From a virus, in the IMG/VR virus record IMGVR_UViG_3300044981_000035, positions 1 to 32,075 of that record: a stretch of 32,075 nt of DNA; one strand, 5' to 3'. A model generated the notes under the pieces. That model did no database searches. It had not been told where the DNA came from and saw only the letters and a program-made list of their open reading frames with translations. This document shows positions 7,329-15,890 of the stretch, one piece after another (the first letter of the stretch is position 1; the number at the start of each line of letters is the position of its first letter). The translations under genes were made by a program, and so were the position numbers.

Positions 7329-8276
7329 TTACTGTCTAAACCACATCCTCCGCGTGATACTCTGCGGCGCTCCAGCGCTGGCCGACACGCCGCTCAGCGA
7401 AATGGTTCCGGCCGGGGTCCCGCCGCTCACGGCACTAGTTTTCAATGACGTTTGAGTTGTTGAATTTGATGCTCCGCTCGCTTTGGCCTCGGCCGTGTAA
7501 GTGGAACCGTTGCCGTTTACGTCTAGCGCGTAAATATTGTCGGATCCATCGATACCTATTGGAGCATCGTGGCTGTGCGCTGCTAGCGGCGTACCCGTGA
7601 ACGTGGCCGATCCGCTCAATACTGGATTCACCGGAGCCGTAACACCACTGTTTGGTGTTCCGGCCACCAGAAAAGACGGGCTCGGAGAAGTTCCGGACAG
7701 GTTTGGTAGCGTGACGCTACCAAGCGTTCCGTTGGCCTTCAGGTAACTCACGGTTGATCCGTCTACGAGGTGCCAGCCTACACCGGTAGGATCAACCTCG
7801 AAAAACACATCCATGCCGCTGCCTTGCTCTCCGGGCGCCCAGCCCCAAGCGGAACCGCTCCACTGTAAGATGTGGCCGTAGTCGGTGACCCATGCTAAGA
7901 ATCCGGCATCGCTGGCTCCAAGACCTGTTGGAAGACTTGCCTGCACCACGCTCATGTATCCTGATTGGTAAACCCACGTGGCTACGTTAGAGACCATTCG
8001 CGCTACGTAATAAACGCCACGGTCCGTCTCGTAGTACAATCCGCCCTCAACGTTTGCCGTGTAGCTTCCAGCGGCGCTCTGCACTGGCTGTGTGATGTAG
8101 TTGCCAGCCAAGTAATTTGCGCGGTTGGCATGAGTGTCGCGAATCAGCGGCGGGGTCTTGGCGGCGCGCGAGTAGGCATTTTGAAAGTGGGCCGCCCATG
8201 GTCCGCCGGCGCCACTCATTGGTTGAGTGTGCGGCGGGGCAGTCAGGCCCACCAGATTATTTGGAGCGCTACTCAT
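7329..8276 (-). CDS. Tail collar / fibre-like protein in the gp26 slot
   Basis: A 315-residue protein, Gly/Ser/Thr-rich. A segment near residues 165-195 (GWHLVDGSTVSYLKANG, then TLPNLSGTS) resembles the phage tail collar pattern W-x-DG-(S/T)-x...PNL-x-G. The C-terminal part has SGVSASAGAPQSITRRMWFRQ, like fibre or needle tips ending in a basic aromatic tail. In P22 the gene after gp10 encodes the tail needle gp26, but this one looks more like a collar or fibre protein. Joined to the gp10-like gene by a TAATG overlap. Confidence 0.6.
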   Translation of the reverse strand: MSSAPNNLVGLTAPPHTQPMSGAGGPWAAHFQNAYSRAAKTPPLIRDTHANRANYLAGNYITQPVQSAAGSYTANVEGGLYYETDRGVYYVARMVSNVATWVYQSGYMSVVQASLPTGLGASDAGFLAWVTDYGHILQWSGSAWGWAPGEQGSGMDVFFEVDPTGVGWHLVDGSTVSYLKANGTLGSVTLPNLSGTSPSPSFLVAGTPNSGVTAPVNPVLSGSATFTGTPLAAHSHDAPIGIDGSDNIYALDVNGNGSTYTAEAKASGASNSTTQTSLKTSAVSGGTPAGTISLSGVSASAGAPQSITRRMWFRQ

Positions 8277-9844
8277 TAGTCTTCGGTTCCTTGTTCAGCG
8301 TCCAGGTAGGCTCCAATCAGCCGGATCGGGTTATTGGCGTCCGTTATGGTCACCTGATACACGCGATCGCGAGACCTGCCAAGCTGATAAAATTTGAACC
8401 TCCCGAAAGCAGCGGCTCCGGCCGGGCTGCTGTCGTTTGTGCTGGCCGACACTGGACCGAACGAGATTGGAAAAGTTCCGGCGCGCGCACCGTCGTTACA
8501 ATAGGCTAATTTGAGTTGCGCTGTTCCGATATCGGCGTCGATTTCTAGGCTCTTGTGCTTCAAGAATCGGTTGCTATTAGCGACGTGCGGCGCGGTCCGC
8601 TGGCGGATAATGGCCACATTGTTATCGCTTGTGATGGCCGTACTCATCCTGTAAATCAGTCCTGTGCTGTAATAGTCCCCGACAAAATTATCAGCCTGTA
8701 GCGGGCTCGCTCCCTGTAACGAGCTAACGCATGCGAAACACCACGGCCGTGGTGTGGCGAAAGCGCCGCTATTGTTGTAGTAACGTTCGTGCCAGAGCTT
8801 TGTTTCCGTGTCGTATACCAGCGAGGCCCCGCTACTGAGTCCGTTGCTCGGCAGGTTCAGGACATAGAAGCTGTGGCCATTCTCTTCGTAGGGGAATGCG
8901 GTGGTTGAGAAAGAAACCACCTGTGGCGCGTTGACGCCATTTATGATGGCCTCGATGCCTGGTGTGCTAACCCGAATGGCATTGAATCCGTTGGCCATGT
9001 AAACCCGTGCCGAGCCGCGCTCGTCTGCTCCAAGCCACATGACAGTACCAGCAATCTTTGCTACAGAGAAAGGTGCAAGGAGTCCGTGGTCGATTGTGGC
9101 ACCCTGGTAACGCACGAACGGAAATAGTGGATTACCTGCGTCATACCAGACCTCGATGGCTTTTTGACCGAAAATCCACAGCTGGCCATTGATGACCTTG
9201 AGTTGCGTATAGAGCTGTGGGTAGCCGGCCATTACCACGTAATTGAGTGGCTGCCATGTAGTCCCGTCGCCAAAATTGGAAACAGCTATAGCGTTGGGTT
9301 GCGTTGCGCTCGGCAGCGCAGCTCCACCAAGAATTGCCACCGTGAAGCCGTCTAAATACTCAATCGCGGTAGCCCCTACATTAGTTCCGTTCGTTAGTAT
9401 TTGGGTCATTGCTGGCCCAGTGGTGTTGAATTGGTAAATCTGCTCGCTATAGCTGTTGTGGACGAAGAGCTGGTTGCTGTTTCCTCCAAAATTGGCGCTG
9501 ATCTGGCACGGATATCCAAAAGATGTTGCGCCTCCAGGATCACCTGTCATGGCTCCGTAGTCCGTTATAATTGCGCCACTGGAGGGGCTTACCTCGTAAC
9601 CATGGTTGCTGGATATAGCAAACAGTCTGCCGTTGCCAGCCCACAGCGCGCGCACCTGCCCTGGAAGCGGCGTGCCGGCATTGATTGGCGATAGTCCAGG
9701 AGTGCCGACTAGCGCAATCTGCTGCTTTGGCTTACCGCTTTCGGCCGTCTCTGGATACAGATTGATGCAACGCTCCGCGTCCAACACCGGCGAGAGCGCC
9801 TGGTATGTTGGTCCGCAGAAGCCAAAGTTATTCTGTGTCGGCAT
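8276..9844 (-). CDS. P22 gp10-like packaged DNA stabilisation protein
   Basis: A 522-residue beta-rich protein whose start (FGFCGPTYQALSPVLDAERCINLYPE...SGKPKQQIALVGTPGL) and repeating beta-propeller-like blocks match the phage stabilisation protein family of P22 gp10 (472 residues in P22). gp10 forms part of the tail hub that plugs the portal after packaging. It follows the gp4-like gene directly (stop 9845-9847, ATG 9844), the same order as in P22. Confidence 0.8.
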   Translation of the reverse strand: MPTQNNFGFCGPTYQALSPVLDAERCINLYPETAESGKPKQQIALVGTPGLSPINAGTPLPGQVRALWAGNGRLFAISSNHGYEVSPSSGAIITDYGAMTGDPGGATSFGYPCQISANFGGNSNQLFVHNSYSEQIYQFNTTGPAMTQILTNGTNVGATAIEYLDGFTVAILGGAALPSATQPNAIAVSNFGDGTTWQPLNYVVMAGYPQLYTQLKVINGQLWIFGQKAIEVWYDAGNPLFPFVRYQGATIDHGLLAPFSVAKIAGTVMWLGADERGSARVYMANGFNAIRVSTPGIEAIINGVNAPQVVSFSTTAFPYEENGHSFYVLNLPSNGLSSGASLVYDTETKLWHERYYNNSGAFATPRPWCFACVSSLQGASPLQADNFVGDYYSTGLIYRMSTAITSDNNVAIIRQRTAPHVANSNRFLKHKSLEIDADIGTAQLKLAYCNDGARAGTFPISFGPVSASTNDSSPAGAAAFGRFKFYQLGRSRDRVYQVTITDANNPIRLIGAYLDAEQGTED

Positions 9845-10630
9845 TTAGGCTTCGCTACCGTAATCCCCGATGGCGTAATTCCAGCTACCCTTGCGCGAGG
9901 CAGCCCTGAACATTGGATCGCACTGCAACAGCGCATCCGGAGCATTGTAGGTCTGTACCATCGCCTTGGCCTCGCGCGCCTGCTGCGTGACCTGTGCGAG
10001 ATTCGAAGCAATTAGTTCTTTTGGCAGCTTGGAATATAGCGTAAAGGCCGGCGAAAGCTCCACGGCCAGAGCTTTACGTAGCGCCTGCGCATAGCCTGGA
10101 GGCACGTTGTATGTGGACGATAGGCTCGCGAATTGCTGAAGCTGTCCCCACTCCAAAAGCTCAAGTTGGTAGTTCGAGAGCGGCCCGGGCCAAAGGTAAA
10201 TGGTTGCTATGCCGGCAACCGGATCATAGTTGAGGTCGTAGTACATCCGAAGCGGAATCGCTGTCGGGATCTGTTGAACGCGGATACTTTCCCATTCCTT
10301 ACCGTCGATGATATCGATAGGAAAGCGCACCGATGGCGTCGTGGTGTTCAGGATGATCGTGGCGGCAGTTACGCCAGTCGGCCTGCCGGTGGTAAAGTTG
10401 GCCCCGCTAGTGGGACCACCAATCGTGTAGGACTGTTGACCAGCCACCAGCTGGTAATCTGTGATGGTCTCGAACGGCACCCATAGCTCGTCCGTCAGCC
10501 ACAGGTCCAGCACGTTGTTTAACTGCGCCAGCGCGTCAGCCAGAGCATCCGCCGAGGTGTTCTGGGCCGGGCGCAGCTCTCCAAGGTCGCGCAATGCGCC
10601 ATAGATTAGCTGTTGTGGCGTGACTATCAT
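9845..10630 (-). CDS. gp4-like tail accessory factor (long form)
   Basis: A 261-residue protein. The N-terminal helical block (TPQQLIYGALRDLGELRP through LNNVLDLWLTDEL) and the following LVAGQQSYTIGG segment are typical of phage gp4-like adaptor or tail accessory proteins that bind the portal. The C-terminal helical block includes VPPGYAQALRKALAVELSPAF. P22 gp4 is about 166 residues and also has muralytic activity; this protein is longer because of a central beta insertion. Start ATG 10630 abuts the preceding TAG. A shorter paralogue is encoded at 11784-12245. Confidence 0.75.
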   Translation of the reverse strand: MIVTPQQLIYGALRDLGELRPAQNTSADALADALAQLNNVLDLWLTDELWVPFETITDYQLVAGQQSYTIGGPTSGANFTTGRPTGVTAATIILNTTTPSVRFPIDIIDGKEWESIRVQQIPTAIPLRMYYDLNYDPVAGIATIYLWPGPLSNYQLELLEWGQLQQFASLSSTYNVPPGYAQALRKALAVELSPAFTLYSKLPKELIASNLAQVTQQAREAKAMVQTYNAPDALLQCDPMFRAASRKGSWNYAIGDYGSEA

Positions 10631-10726
10631 CTACCGCTTTAATTTAAGGATTAAGGCGAAGCTGGCTGCCCCAAGAACAGCTCCAACCGTAGCCAAAACA
10701 ACCGAAATAATTACCAGTGTTTCCAT
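10631..10726 (-). CDS. 31-residue single-pass membrane peptide
   Basis: Begins at ATG 10726, with a GAAAGG ribosome binding site about seven bases upstream, and ends TAG 10631-10633, abutting the next ATG. The peptide is one hydrophobic helix (VIISVVLATVGAVLGAASFALIL) with a basic KLKR end. I recognise no family. Size and topology suit a small holin-like or other membrane microprotein, but its place among tail genes gives no functional proof. Confidence 0.6.
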   Translation of the reverse strand: METLVIISVVLATVGAVLGAASFALILKLKR

Positions 10727-10738
10727 GTTTGATCCTTT

Positions 10739-10996
10739 CTAGCCGATGCCGAGTCCTTTCGCCGTGGCGTCCAAAGCATCTGCGCGCTTCACGGCGTTTT
10801 CGCAGTGGTCTTTTTGAATGTGGTCCAACACAAAGCGTCCAGCCTTGCCGTACCAAGCCCCGCGCACGGCGGCGCGGCCGATCTCGGAAGAGATGGTCTC
10901 TTGCGGCGGTGCTCCGAATAGTGACGCTCCGGCGCGGTCCAGGTTATATAAGAAATCCAGCGCGTTCCGCTTCAGATCCGCTGTTGGTTTGTTCAT
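10739..10996 (-). CDS. Small phage protein with ETISSEIGRA motif
   Basis: An 85-residue protein. The stretch PPQETISSEIGRAAVRGAWYG followed by a DHC...A segment recalls a small family of phage proteins (pattern ETISSR-GRA...G.W...DHC) that is common but uncharacterised. It overlaps the previous gene by 53 bases, which is long for this genome, and the start has no strong ribosome binding site. The true start could be downstream, but no good alternative start codon is visible before the motif. Confidence 0.55.
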   Translation of the reverse strand: MNKPTADLKRNALDFLYNLDRAGASLFGAPPQETISSEIGRAAVRGAWYGKAGRFVLDHIQKDHCENAVKRADALDATAKGLGIG

Positions 10997-11180
10997 TAAT
11001 GTGTCTCTGTTTGAATTCTGCTAACTCACCAATCACTGCTAGCCGCGCTTGTCTTGTGCGCGGGTCATGCTCGCCATATGGCCGCACTTCTCCGCAGTTC
11101 ACGCACTCCCACCGGAATTCATCTTCATCCAAAGGAGAGTGCTTATATACGTGGCCACTGAGGCACTTCAGCTTGGTCAT
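10944..11180 (-). CDS. Small zinc-ribbon-like protein
   Basis: A 78-residue protein with the N-terminal pattern CLSGHVYKH...RWECVNCGEVRPYGEHD, that is one Cys/His pair and a CxxC pair consistent with a zinc ribbon. ATG 11180 forms an ATGA overlap with the upstream stop and is preferred over a longer start at 11204. The C-terminal half is helical and charged. Function is unknown; it may be a small regulator or structural stabiliser. Confidence 0.55.
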   Translation of the reverse strand: MTKLKCLSGHVYKHSPLDEDEFRWECVNCGEVRPYGEHDPRTRQARLAVIGELAEFKQRHINEQTNSGSEAERAGFLI

Positions 11181-11776
11181 TGGCATCCGTTTAGCGTGTA
11201 CCAACGCTCGTTGCCGAAAGGCGTAGCTACCACGGAAAGAGTGAACGTCTGTCCGTTCTTTACAACTTGTGCGCCATTAATAGCTGGATCACCAGCGAGA
11301 TCAATATAGACACAGCCGAAGTTAAGACCACCGACGTACGAGATTGGCGCGGGCGCGGTGTTGACCGGCGCTGGCTGAAAGGGTGGATAGTTGGCTGGGT
11401 TGGTGCTGACAAGTATAGAGCCAGCCGGGGGAGCGTTGGGATTGTAAGCCGGGCAGCCCGGATAGACCAATCCCGGAGCAGCACAGATTGGCGTTTGTCC
11501 CAAAGCTGGTACCCACGTGTAGCCGAACTGAGCGCGCAGCGTCATCGTCTCGAATGCATCCCAACCCCACACGTCTATAGGTACATCCACCGAATATCCG
11601 TCAGCCGCCAGCGTAGTGGCCTGCGCCTGCGTGCATGGCGTCTTACATGCCGCTACCGCTGGAGGCTGGGATGCCCAGTAAGCAGTGTCAAAGGCCGCTT
11701 GCGCGGTTGCGCTAGACGTGGTTGTTTGCGCGCAGCAGATCGTCGCGCAGGCAAGAAGTAGTGAAAGCAATCTCAT
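11177..11776 (-). CDS. Exported Cys-containing protein, unknown function
   Basis: A 199-residue protein with a clear signal peptide (MRLLSLLLACATICCAQ) followed by a Thr/Ser-rich mature region, a paired-Cys segment (ACKTPCTQ), Pro/Asn-rich repeats and a C-terminal GNERWYTLNGCQ. AGGAG with a five-base spacer supports ATG 11776. It lies between the two gp4-like genes among tail components, so it may be a virion or surface protein. A Sec signal on a gene in this position is unusual. No family is recognised. Confidence 0.65.
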   Translation of the reverse strand: MRLLSLLLACATICCAQTTTSSATAQAAFDTAYWASQPPAVAACKTPCTQAQATTLAADGYSVDVPIDVWGWDAFETMTLRAQFGYTWVPALGQTPICAAPGLVYPGCPAYNPNAPPAGSILVSTNPANYPPFQPAPVNTAPAPISYVGGLNFGCVYIDLAGDPAINGAQVVKNGQTFTLSVVATPFGNERWYTLNGCQ

Positions 11777-11783
11777 TTTTCTC

Positions 11784-12245
11784 CTAAGCAGGCGTTGGTG
11801 TTGGGCTGCCGGCAGGTTTAAGATTCACCGCCGCCTTTGCTTCTTGCAGGCTTGCCAGCAGTTCCTTGGAGACCGTCATGTCATACTGCGGAGCCATATC
11901 CACAGCAAGCGCAAGTTTCAGCGTGCGGTCGTATCCGTCCGGCAAAGTGATCGGCGTTGTGGTATCCGGAAAGGCTGGCTCGGCGCTGGGAGCAAAAATA
12001 CCAGGCGTATAGGTCCCAGCCGATAACAGGAACGCCGTTACAAGTACACTTATGGTTTTGGTTTGCTCGGTGATTAGGACGTCAAGCGTGTTGACCTGCG
12101 CTCTATACCAGCTGGCCAGAAGATCATTCGCAATAACGAGTGCATCAGCGAGCTGCTGTGTTGACAGGCTCTCGCCAGAGTCCAACACGCCAATCTCTTG
12201 CGCGGCCACTGTTGCAGCCTGAGTCAGTGTCAGTGTGGTTGCCAT
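11784..12245 (-). CDS. gp4-like protein (short form), paralogue of 9845-10630
   Basis: A 153-residue protein, close to the length of P22 gp4. Its N-terminal helical block (ATVAAQEIGVLDSGE through IANDLLASWYRAQ) and C-terminal block (LPDGYDRTLKLALAVDMAPQY through KELLASLQEAKAAV) align with the corresponding blocks of the 261-residue protein downstream, while most of the central beta insertion is missing. The C-terminus is Pro/Thr-rich. Two gp4-like adaptors in one tail module could form stacked rings, or one may be a diverged duplicate; which contacts the portal is unknown. Confidence 0.65.
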   Translation of the reverse strand: MATTLTLTQAATVAAQEIGVLDSGESLSTQQLADALVIANDLLASWYRAQVNTLDVLITEQTKTISVLVTAFLLSAGTYTPGIFAPSAEPAFPDTTTPITLPDGYDRTLKLALAVDMAPQYDMTVSKELLASLQEAKAAVNLKPAGSPTPTPA

Positions 12246-12248
12246 CCG

Positions 12249-12329
12249 CTAGCGCTCCAACCCGGCGTGCGCTACCGGAATTCGCACCTTACATCCGCGC
12301 TGGTTAGGCCCGCGCGCCGGCCTTTGAAT
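12249..12329 (-). CDS. Possible 26-codon micro-ORF with ATT start
   Basis: Immediately after the upstream stop the sequence reads TAATT, the same junction geometry as the TAATG overlaps elsewhere but with ATT. The frame stays open for 26 codons to TAG 12249-12251 and gives a Gly/Pro/Arg-rich peptide (QRPARGPNQRGCKVRIPV, then AHAGLER). ATT is a rare start and no ribosome binding site is seen, so this is speculative; a shorter GTG-initiated reading is also possible. Confidence 0.25.
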   Translation of the reverse strand: MQRPARGPNQRGCKVRIPVAHAGLER

Positions 12330-12949
12330 TATTCGCTAGCTACGGCCAGCGATTCCTTGTATTCGCGCGTTCGCTTATCGACCTTCGTAGTGATCGCCTC
12401 GGAAACCTGAGCGCGCTGCTTCTCCATGGCCACAACAGTCGCTTCGAGCCGCGCGATCTTTACCGGATCGGGCTCATCCACACCATCGGGCATGGGCTCG
12501 ATATCGGCGATGCTGTCACACCACGGACCATGGCTAGAGCGCCGCTTTTCGGCGCGTACCTCAACTTCGTGCTTGGCATCGCGAATCAGGCGAGTCTCAA
12601 CGTACTCGTGGTTGATGATATTGTTAGTACCATCCTCTTTCTGTAGCTTGAACTTGTCTTCGAAGTTGCGGCGGAAAATGTACTTTGGGTAGCTCTTTGG
12701 GATGTACGTTTCCACATAGCCAAAGCCCTTCAGTTCCGAGGCCTGGTCCTCCGTAAGAGCCTGTACCGGGTCCAACCGCTCGTGGTAGAGAAATATGGGA
12801 TACCCACCGTTCTTGGCGGTAACCTGCTTCATTTGGTTGATAACGAACACGGGCGGATTAGAGTTGCGCGCCGGCCGTAGTTTACTCAAGACCTCATGGA
12901 CATCCTTCATGGATGTCTGTTGATCTTGCTGGTAGTCAAATCCTGTCAT
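12329..12949 (-). CDS. Hypothetical phage protein, helical C-terminus
   Basis: A 206-residue protein with a good AGGAG ribosome binding site before ATG 12949. The middle contains PKYIFRRNFEDKFKLQKE and an acidic linker (IEPMPDGVDEPDPVKIA). The C-terminal 45 residues are predicted coiled coil (LEATVVAMEKQRAQVSEAITTKVDKRTREYKESLA). It is in the tail/capsid region and may be structural. No family is recognised. Confidence 0.6.
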   Translation of the reverse strand: MTGFDYQQDQQTSMKDVHEVLSKLRPARNSNPPVFVINQMKQVTAKNGGYPIFLYHERLDPVQALTEDQASELKGFGYVETYIPKSYPKYIFRRNFEDKFKLQKEDGTNNIINHEYVETRLIRDAKHEVEVRAEKRRSSHGPWCDSIADIEPMPDGVDEPDPVKIARLEATVVAMEKQRAQVSEAITTKVDKRTREYKESLAVASE

Positions 12950-12956
12950 TCTGCTC

Positions 12957-13208
12957 CTATTCGTGCATCAGCTTTTTGCTGTGAGATTCAGCGTTTCTAA
13001 CGTTCTTGTGACCCAATACGCGGTTTGCCTTAGCGTAAATACTGGCCTTGGTAGACGCCGTTATGTTGCCATTGGACTCTTGTTGCGATGCCCGCGCCTT
13101 GGCGTTAGCGGCGTGCGACTTGTCCGGCATGGGATACTTACGTTCTCCCGGCATGCCGAATTCGCTACTAGGCAACGAGTTCCTGGTTTCGGCTTTCATC
13201 TGGCTCAT
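12957..13208 (-). CDS. DUF6582-like small phage protein
   Basis: An 83-residue protein. The segment RNSLPSSEFGMPGERKYPMPDKSHAANAKARASQQ matches the short widespread phage motif 'LPSSxFAxPGxRxYPIxDxxHAxNAxAR', often annotated DUF6582. The C-terminus GHKNVRNAESHSKKLMHE resembles the C-terminus of the gene at 28778-28954. It overlaps the upstream gene by 41 bases (start 13208; 13199 is an alternative). Its role is unknown. Confidence 0.65.
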   Translation of the reverse strand: MSQMKAETRNSLPSSEFGMPGERKYPMPDKSHAANAKARASQQESNGNITASTKASIYAKANRVLGHKNVRNAESHSKKLMHE

Positions 13209-13425
13209 TTTCTACTGACTCCGGCTTGGCTTCACGGATGCTATGCATTTGATGTGCGTAATACCCGTTGGCGCGAAACGTGGCTTCCTCGTGTGAGTCG
13301 CGCGCTTCGCGCGTACTACCGTTTTGGTGACGAACCAACTTAGGATACTCACCAGTCTGGCGCGCAACGCCGAGGTGATTCAGCGCTGTCTCATCGTGGC
13401 TAGGAAATGGTTTCGATTCTGACAT
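13168..13425 (-). CDS. Hypothetical small acidic/charged protein
   Basis: An 85-residue hydrophilic protein rich in His, Glu, Arg and Ser, with no hydrophobic core segment. ATG 13425 lies just after a small hairpin region and has a weak ribosome binding site. The 3' end overlaps the next gene by 41 bases. No family is recognised. Confidence 0.5.
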   Translation of the reverse strand: MSESKPFPSHDETALNHLGVARQTGEYPKLVRHQNGSTREARDSHEEATFRANGYYAHQMHSIREAKPESVENEPDESRNQELVA

Positions 13426-13441
13426 TAGTTATTCTTTCTGG

Positions 13442-13483
13442 ACCGGCGTGGCCCATTCGGTCACGATTCCACCCCACGCCGGT
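13442..13483 (-). other. Inverted repeat in the leader of the 13425 gene
   Basis: ACCGGCGTGG at 13442-13451 pairs perfectly with CCACGCCGGT at 13474-13483, with a 22-base loop. On the minus strand the stem ends about 16 bases before ATG 13425. No U-tract follows, so a simple intrinsic terminator is not supported; an attenuator, RNA processing site or operator are options. The same gap holds a possible 22-codon ATT-started frame (13429-13497). Confidence 0.5.
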
Positions 13484-13521
13484 TTGCCTCGGTGAATGAG
13501 AAGGGTTCATCCATCAGACTT

Positions 13522-14580
13522 CTAATACAGGTACACGAACGGCCCGGTGGCCGAAGTGAAAGCTCCAAGATTAGCCGCCGGTATCGGGATTACCGTACCG
13601 AACGTCCCAGCCGCCACCAATCCGGTTTCGAGTCCCTTGGGAACGAGTCCGGTATCGATGGTCCAAAATGAGGCAGCAGTTGTTCCGTTGCCCTGAATGC
13701 CGACATAATACTTGCCTGGAGCCACGCGGATAGTAGCGGTGAAAGCCTGGCAATTGTAGACCGACGCGGTTCCGGGAACAGCACCAGCGACAGCACTGTT
13801 TGCTAGCACCGCTCCGGTGGCATCCCACAGAACTACCAGGATCTTGTCAGTAGTGGCGGTTCCATTCAGCCAGCACGCCCCGGTAAGGACGGCTCCATAC
13901 GGAACATTCACGGAGGTGAACCACTCTTGACCGCTAATGTCAGTGGTGTCTGTGGCCATGGTACCGGCGGCCAGATTAGCGTAAGCCGGGATCAAAGGTC
14001 CAAAGGTCCCATTGAAGCCCGTGGTGGGGGGGTAAGCCAACGGGGTATAAGTGACCCACGTTCCGTCCTGACATGTCACCAGGTCCCCGGCGTTACCAGC
14101 CTGCACGGTCCCGGTCACAATCAGCGGTAGCTGATATTGCAACGCGGCGGTGCAGGAGCCTCCCGGGGCAAACGAAACGAAAGCGCCTTGGCTGAACGGT
14201 CGCGAAGGATCTCCTGTTGAGGCCGCCGGGTACCCGACCCAAACGATAGCGGCCGTGGTGTGGCCACTCTGTATCGTTCCGAGTTGCCCGCGCTTGACCT
14301 GCACGGTGCAAGCGCCTGAGCCGCCAATCGTGCCGGACAAAGTGCTCTGCCCTGTAATCTGCATGGCCTCCTGGTCTGCGAAGATGAACGTACCGACAGT
14401 GGTAACTCCCTCTAGCACGGTGGCCGTGCAGCTCGCTAGTTGCACGGCCGTAACGCCCTGAGTGCCCGGGCCAGTGACGGTAACAGCCGCCGAGAAGGTT
14501 GTCTGAGTGGTGGCGATTTGAGCCCGGCTCACGCCGATGCAGCCAACCATCAGAACCAAGAATTTCAACGCATGCTTCAT
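13522..14580 (-). CDS. Exported beta-rich protein downstream of the coat gene
   Basis: A 352-residue protein. The signal peptide MKHALKFLVLMVGCIGVSRAQ is followed by Thr/Gly/Ala-rich beta-type sequence with repeated hydrophobic strands and several Cys (for example ASCTATV, GACTVQV, GSCTAAL). This resembles domains of phage fibre or head-decoration proteins, but no family is certain. ATG 14580 is preferred over ATG 14592 because it gives a canonical signal peptide. It directly follows the coat gene, where P22-like phages normally proceed to gp4. Confidence 0.6.
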   Translation of the reverse strand: MKHALKFLVLMVGCIGVSRAQIATTQTTFSAAVTVTGPGTQGVTAVQLASCTATVLEGVTTVGTFIFADQEAMQITGQSTLSGTIGGSGACTVQVKRGQLGTIQSGHTTAAIVWVGYPAASTGDPSRPFSQGAFVSFAPGGSCTAALQYQLPLIVTGTVQAGNAGDLVTCQDGTWVTYTPLAYPPTTGFNGTFGPLIPAYANLAAGTMATDTTDISGQEWFTSVNVPYGAVLTGACWLNGTATTDKILVVLWDATGAVLANSAVAGAVPGTASVYNCQAFTATIRVAPGKYYVGIQGNGTTAASFWTIDTGLVPKGLETGLVAAGTFGTVIPIPAANLGAFTSATGPFVYLY

Positions 14581-14612
14581 AGTGTTTTCCATGGAATTTA
14601 TCGAATAGCGAA

Positions 14613-15866
14613 CTAGTTCGTGATTCGAACACCACCTTCCTGATAGAGAATGCCGATGCCGTAGTACACATCGAAACGGTTAATCCACATGTCGCGATAT
14701 CCGTCCCAGATGCGGACAAAGCGCAGCGACACGCCAAGTTCCTGGTTGCGGTCTTCGTAGCCCATGTCAACCCCGTCCGGAACGTCGCCAGGAAAGCTGA
14801 CGAAGGCGTACGCCTGCTTGTGGAACAACAGGCCCTGGGGCAGACTGAGCCCTGAAAGGGCTGACTGTCCGGCAGCAGAGGTGTTGTAGCACTGGATCAA
14901 GGCAGAAGCGGCCGGCGAAGCCGAAACGTTTTGAAATTGGCCGCTCGGAACCAGGGCCGGAGTCACAACAAGTGTTGCCGTGCCGCCGGAAGCCGAGGTT
15001 ACCTGGTTCTGTATAACAAAATTCTGCAATACGCCCGTGCTCTGCCGAGACTGCGGGTTAACGCTGAAGCAACCGGCAAAATTGACGACGTCGCCGGTAT
15101 TCAGGACAGCGGTAGAGCCGGTCCAACCTGATGTCAATATAGAAGTTCCGGTTTGGTTGGCTCCGGTCGATGTAATAGTCGGGGTTCCACCGAACAGGCC
15201 AAGGGTCTGAGTCGGAGTGTTCTGGTCAACATACCAGCGGTTGCCTAAGGCGCGTCCGTTAACTTCGCCTTTCAACCACTGCTCTCCGATAAGCGCGGAC
15301 GGGTTGAACCATTGCTTAGCGTAATCGTTCCATCCGGTCTCCATACCAGGCGTAATGATGAAGCAACGATCCTTACGCGGAAAAGCCATTTCGGTCAGCC
15401 TTTGATTGGCCTGCGAATAGATCAGGAACGCGTCCGTGGAGCTGAGTCCAGGCGTGCTACCAGGAGTTCCGACCAACTGCGCGGTATTCTGCATCGCGGT
15501 GAGCGCAAGCCGGAAGTCCAGCTTGTTGGCCAGAGCGATCATGTACGGCTCCAGATAGCGGTTCTTGAAGTCGTCTAGCGATAAGAATTTCTCGGCACTT
15601 GAAAACTCGAAATCCACGCCGGACTGCTGGTTGATGGCTACCGGCACCTGCGTATCCGTCATGCCCTCGGGTTGATACGCTTGGCCGTCACGCCCGATGG
15701 CGCGCGGGGGTTTGCGCACGTAGATGGTGTCACCGATCTTTCCGCCCTTCTTTCCAAATTCCTGGTCAAGGTCGCGGTAGACGTTTGGGACCATTGCTGT
15801 TTCGTTTTCCAGCACGATCAGCGATTCACGCGTGATCTCCTGCCGGGTTAAAAGTTGGTTTGCCAC
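14613..15866 (-). CDS. P22-like major coat protein
   Basis: A 417-residue protein, close to P22 gp5 (430). The N-terminal NQLLTRQEITRESLIVLENE region, the GDTIYVRKPPRA segment and the later Gly-rich insertion fit the P22 coat family (HK97 fold with an inserted I-domain). It forms the capsid shell with the upstream scaffold protein. GTG 15866 is supported by AGGAG with an eight-base spacer. This is the clearest capsid marker in the window. Confidence 0.85.
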   Translation of the reverse strand: MANQLLTRQEITRESLIVLENETAMVPNVYRDLDQEFGKKGGKIGDTIYVRKPPRAIGRDGQAYQPEGMTDTQVPVAINQQSGVDFEFSSAEKFLSLDDFKNRYLEPYMIALANKLDFRLALTAMQNTAQLVGTPGSTPGLSSTDAFLIYSQANQRLTEMAFPRKDRCFIITPGMETGWNDYAKQWFNPSALIGEQWLKGEVNGRALGNRWYVDQNTPTQTLGLFGGTPTITSTGANQTGTSILTSGWTGSTAVLNTGDVVNFAGCFSVNPQSRQSTGVLQNFVIQNQVTSASGGTATLVVTPALVPSGQFQNVSASPAASALIQCYNTSAAGQSALSGLSLPQGLLFHKQAYAFVSFPGDVPDGVDMGYEDRNQELGVSLRFVRIWDGYRDMWINRFDVYYGIGILYQEGGVRITN

Positions 15867-15890
15867 AAATTTCTCCTGTATGTTTACGGG

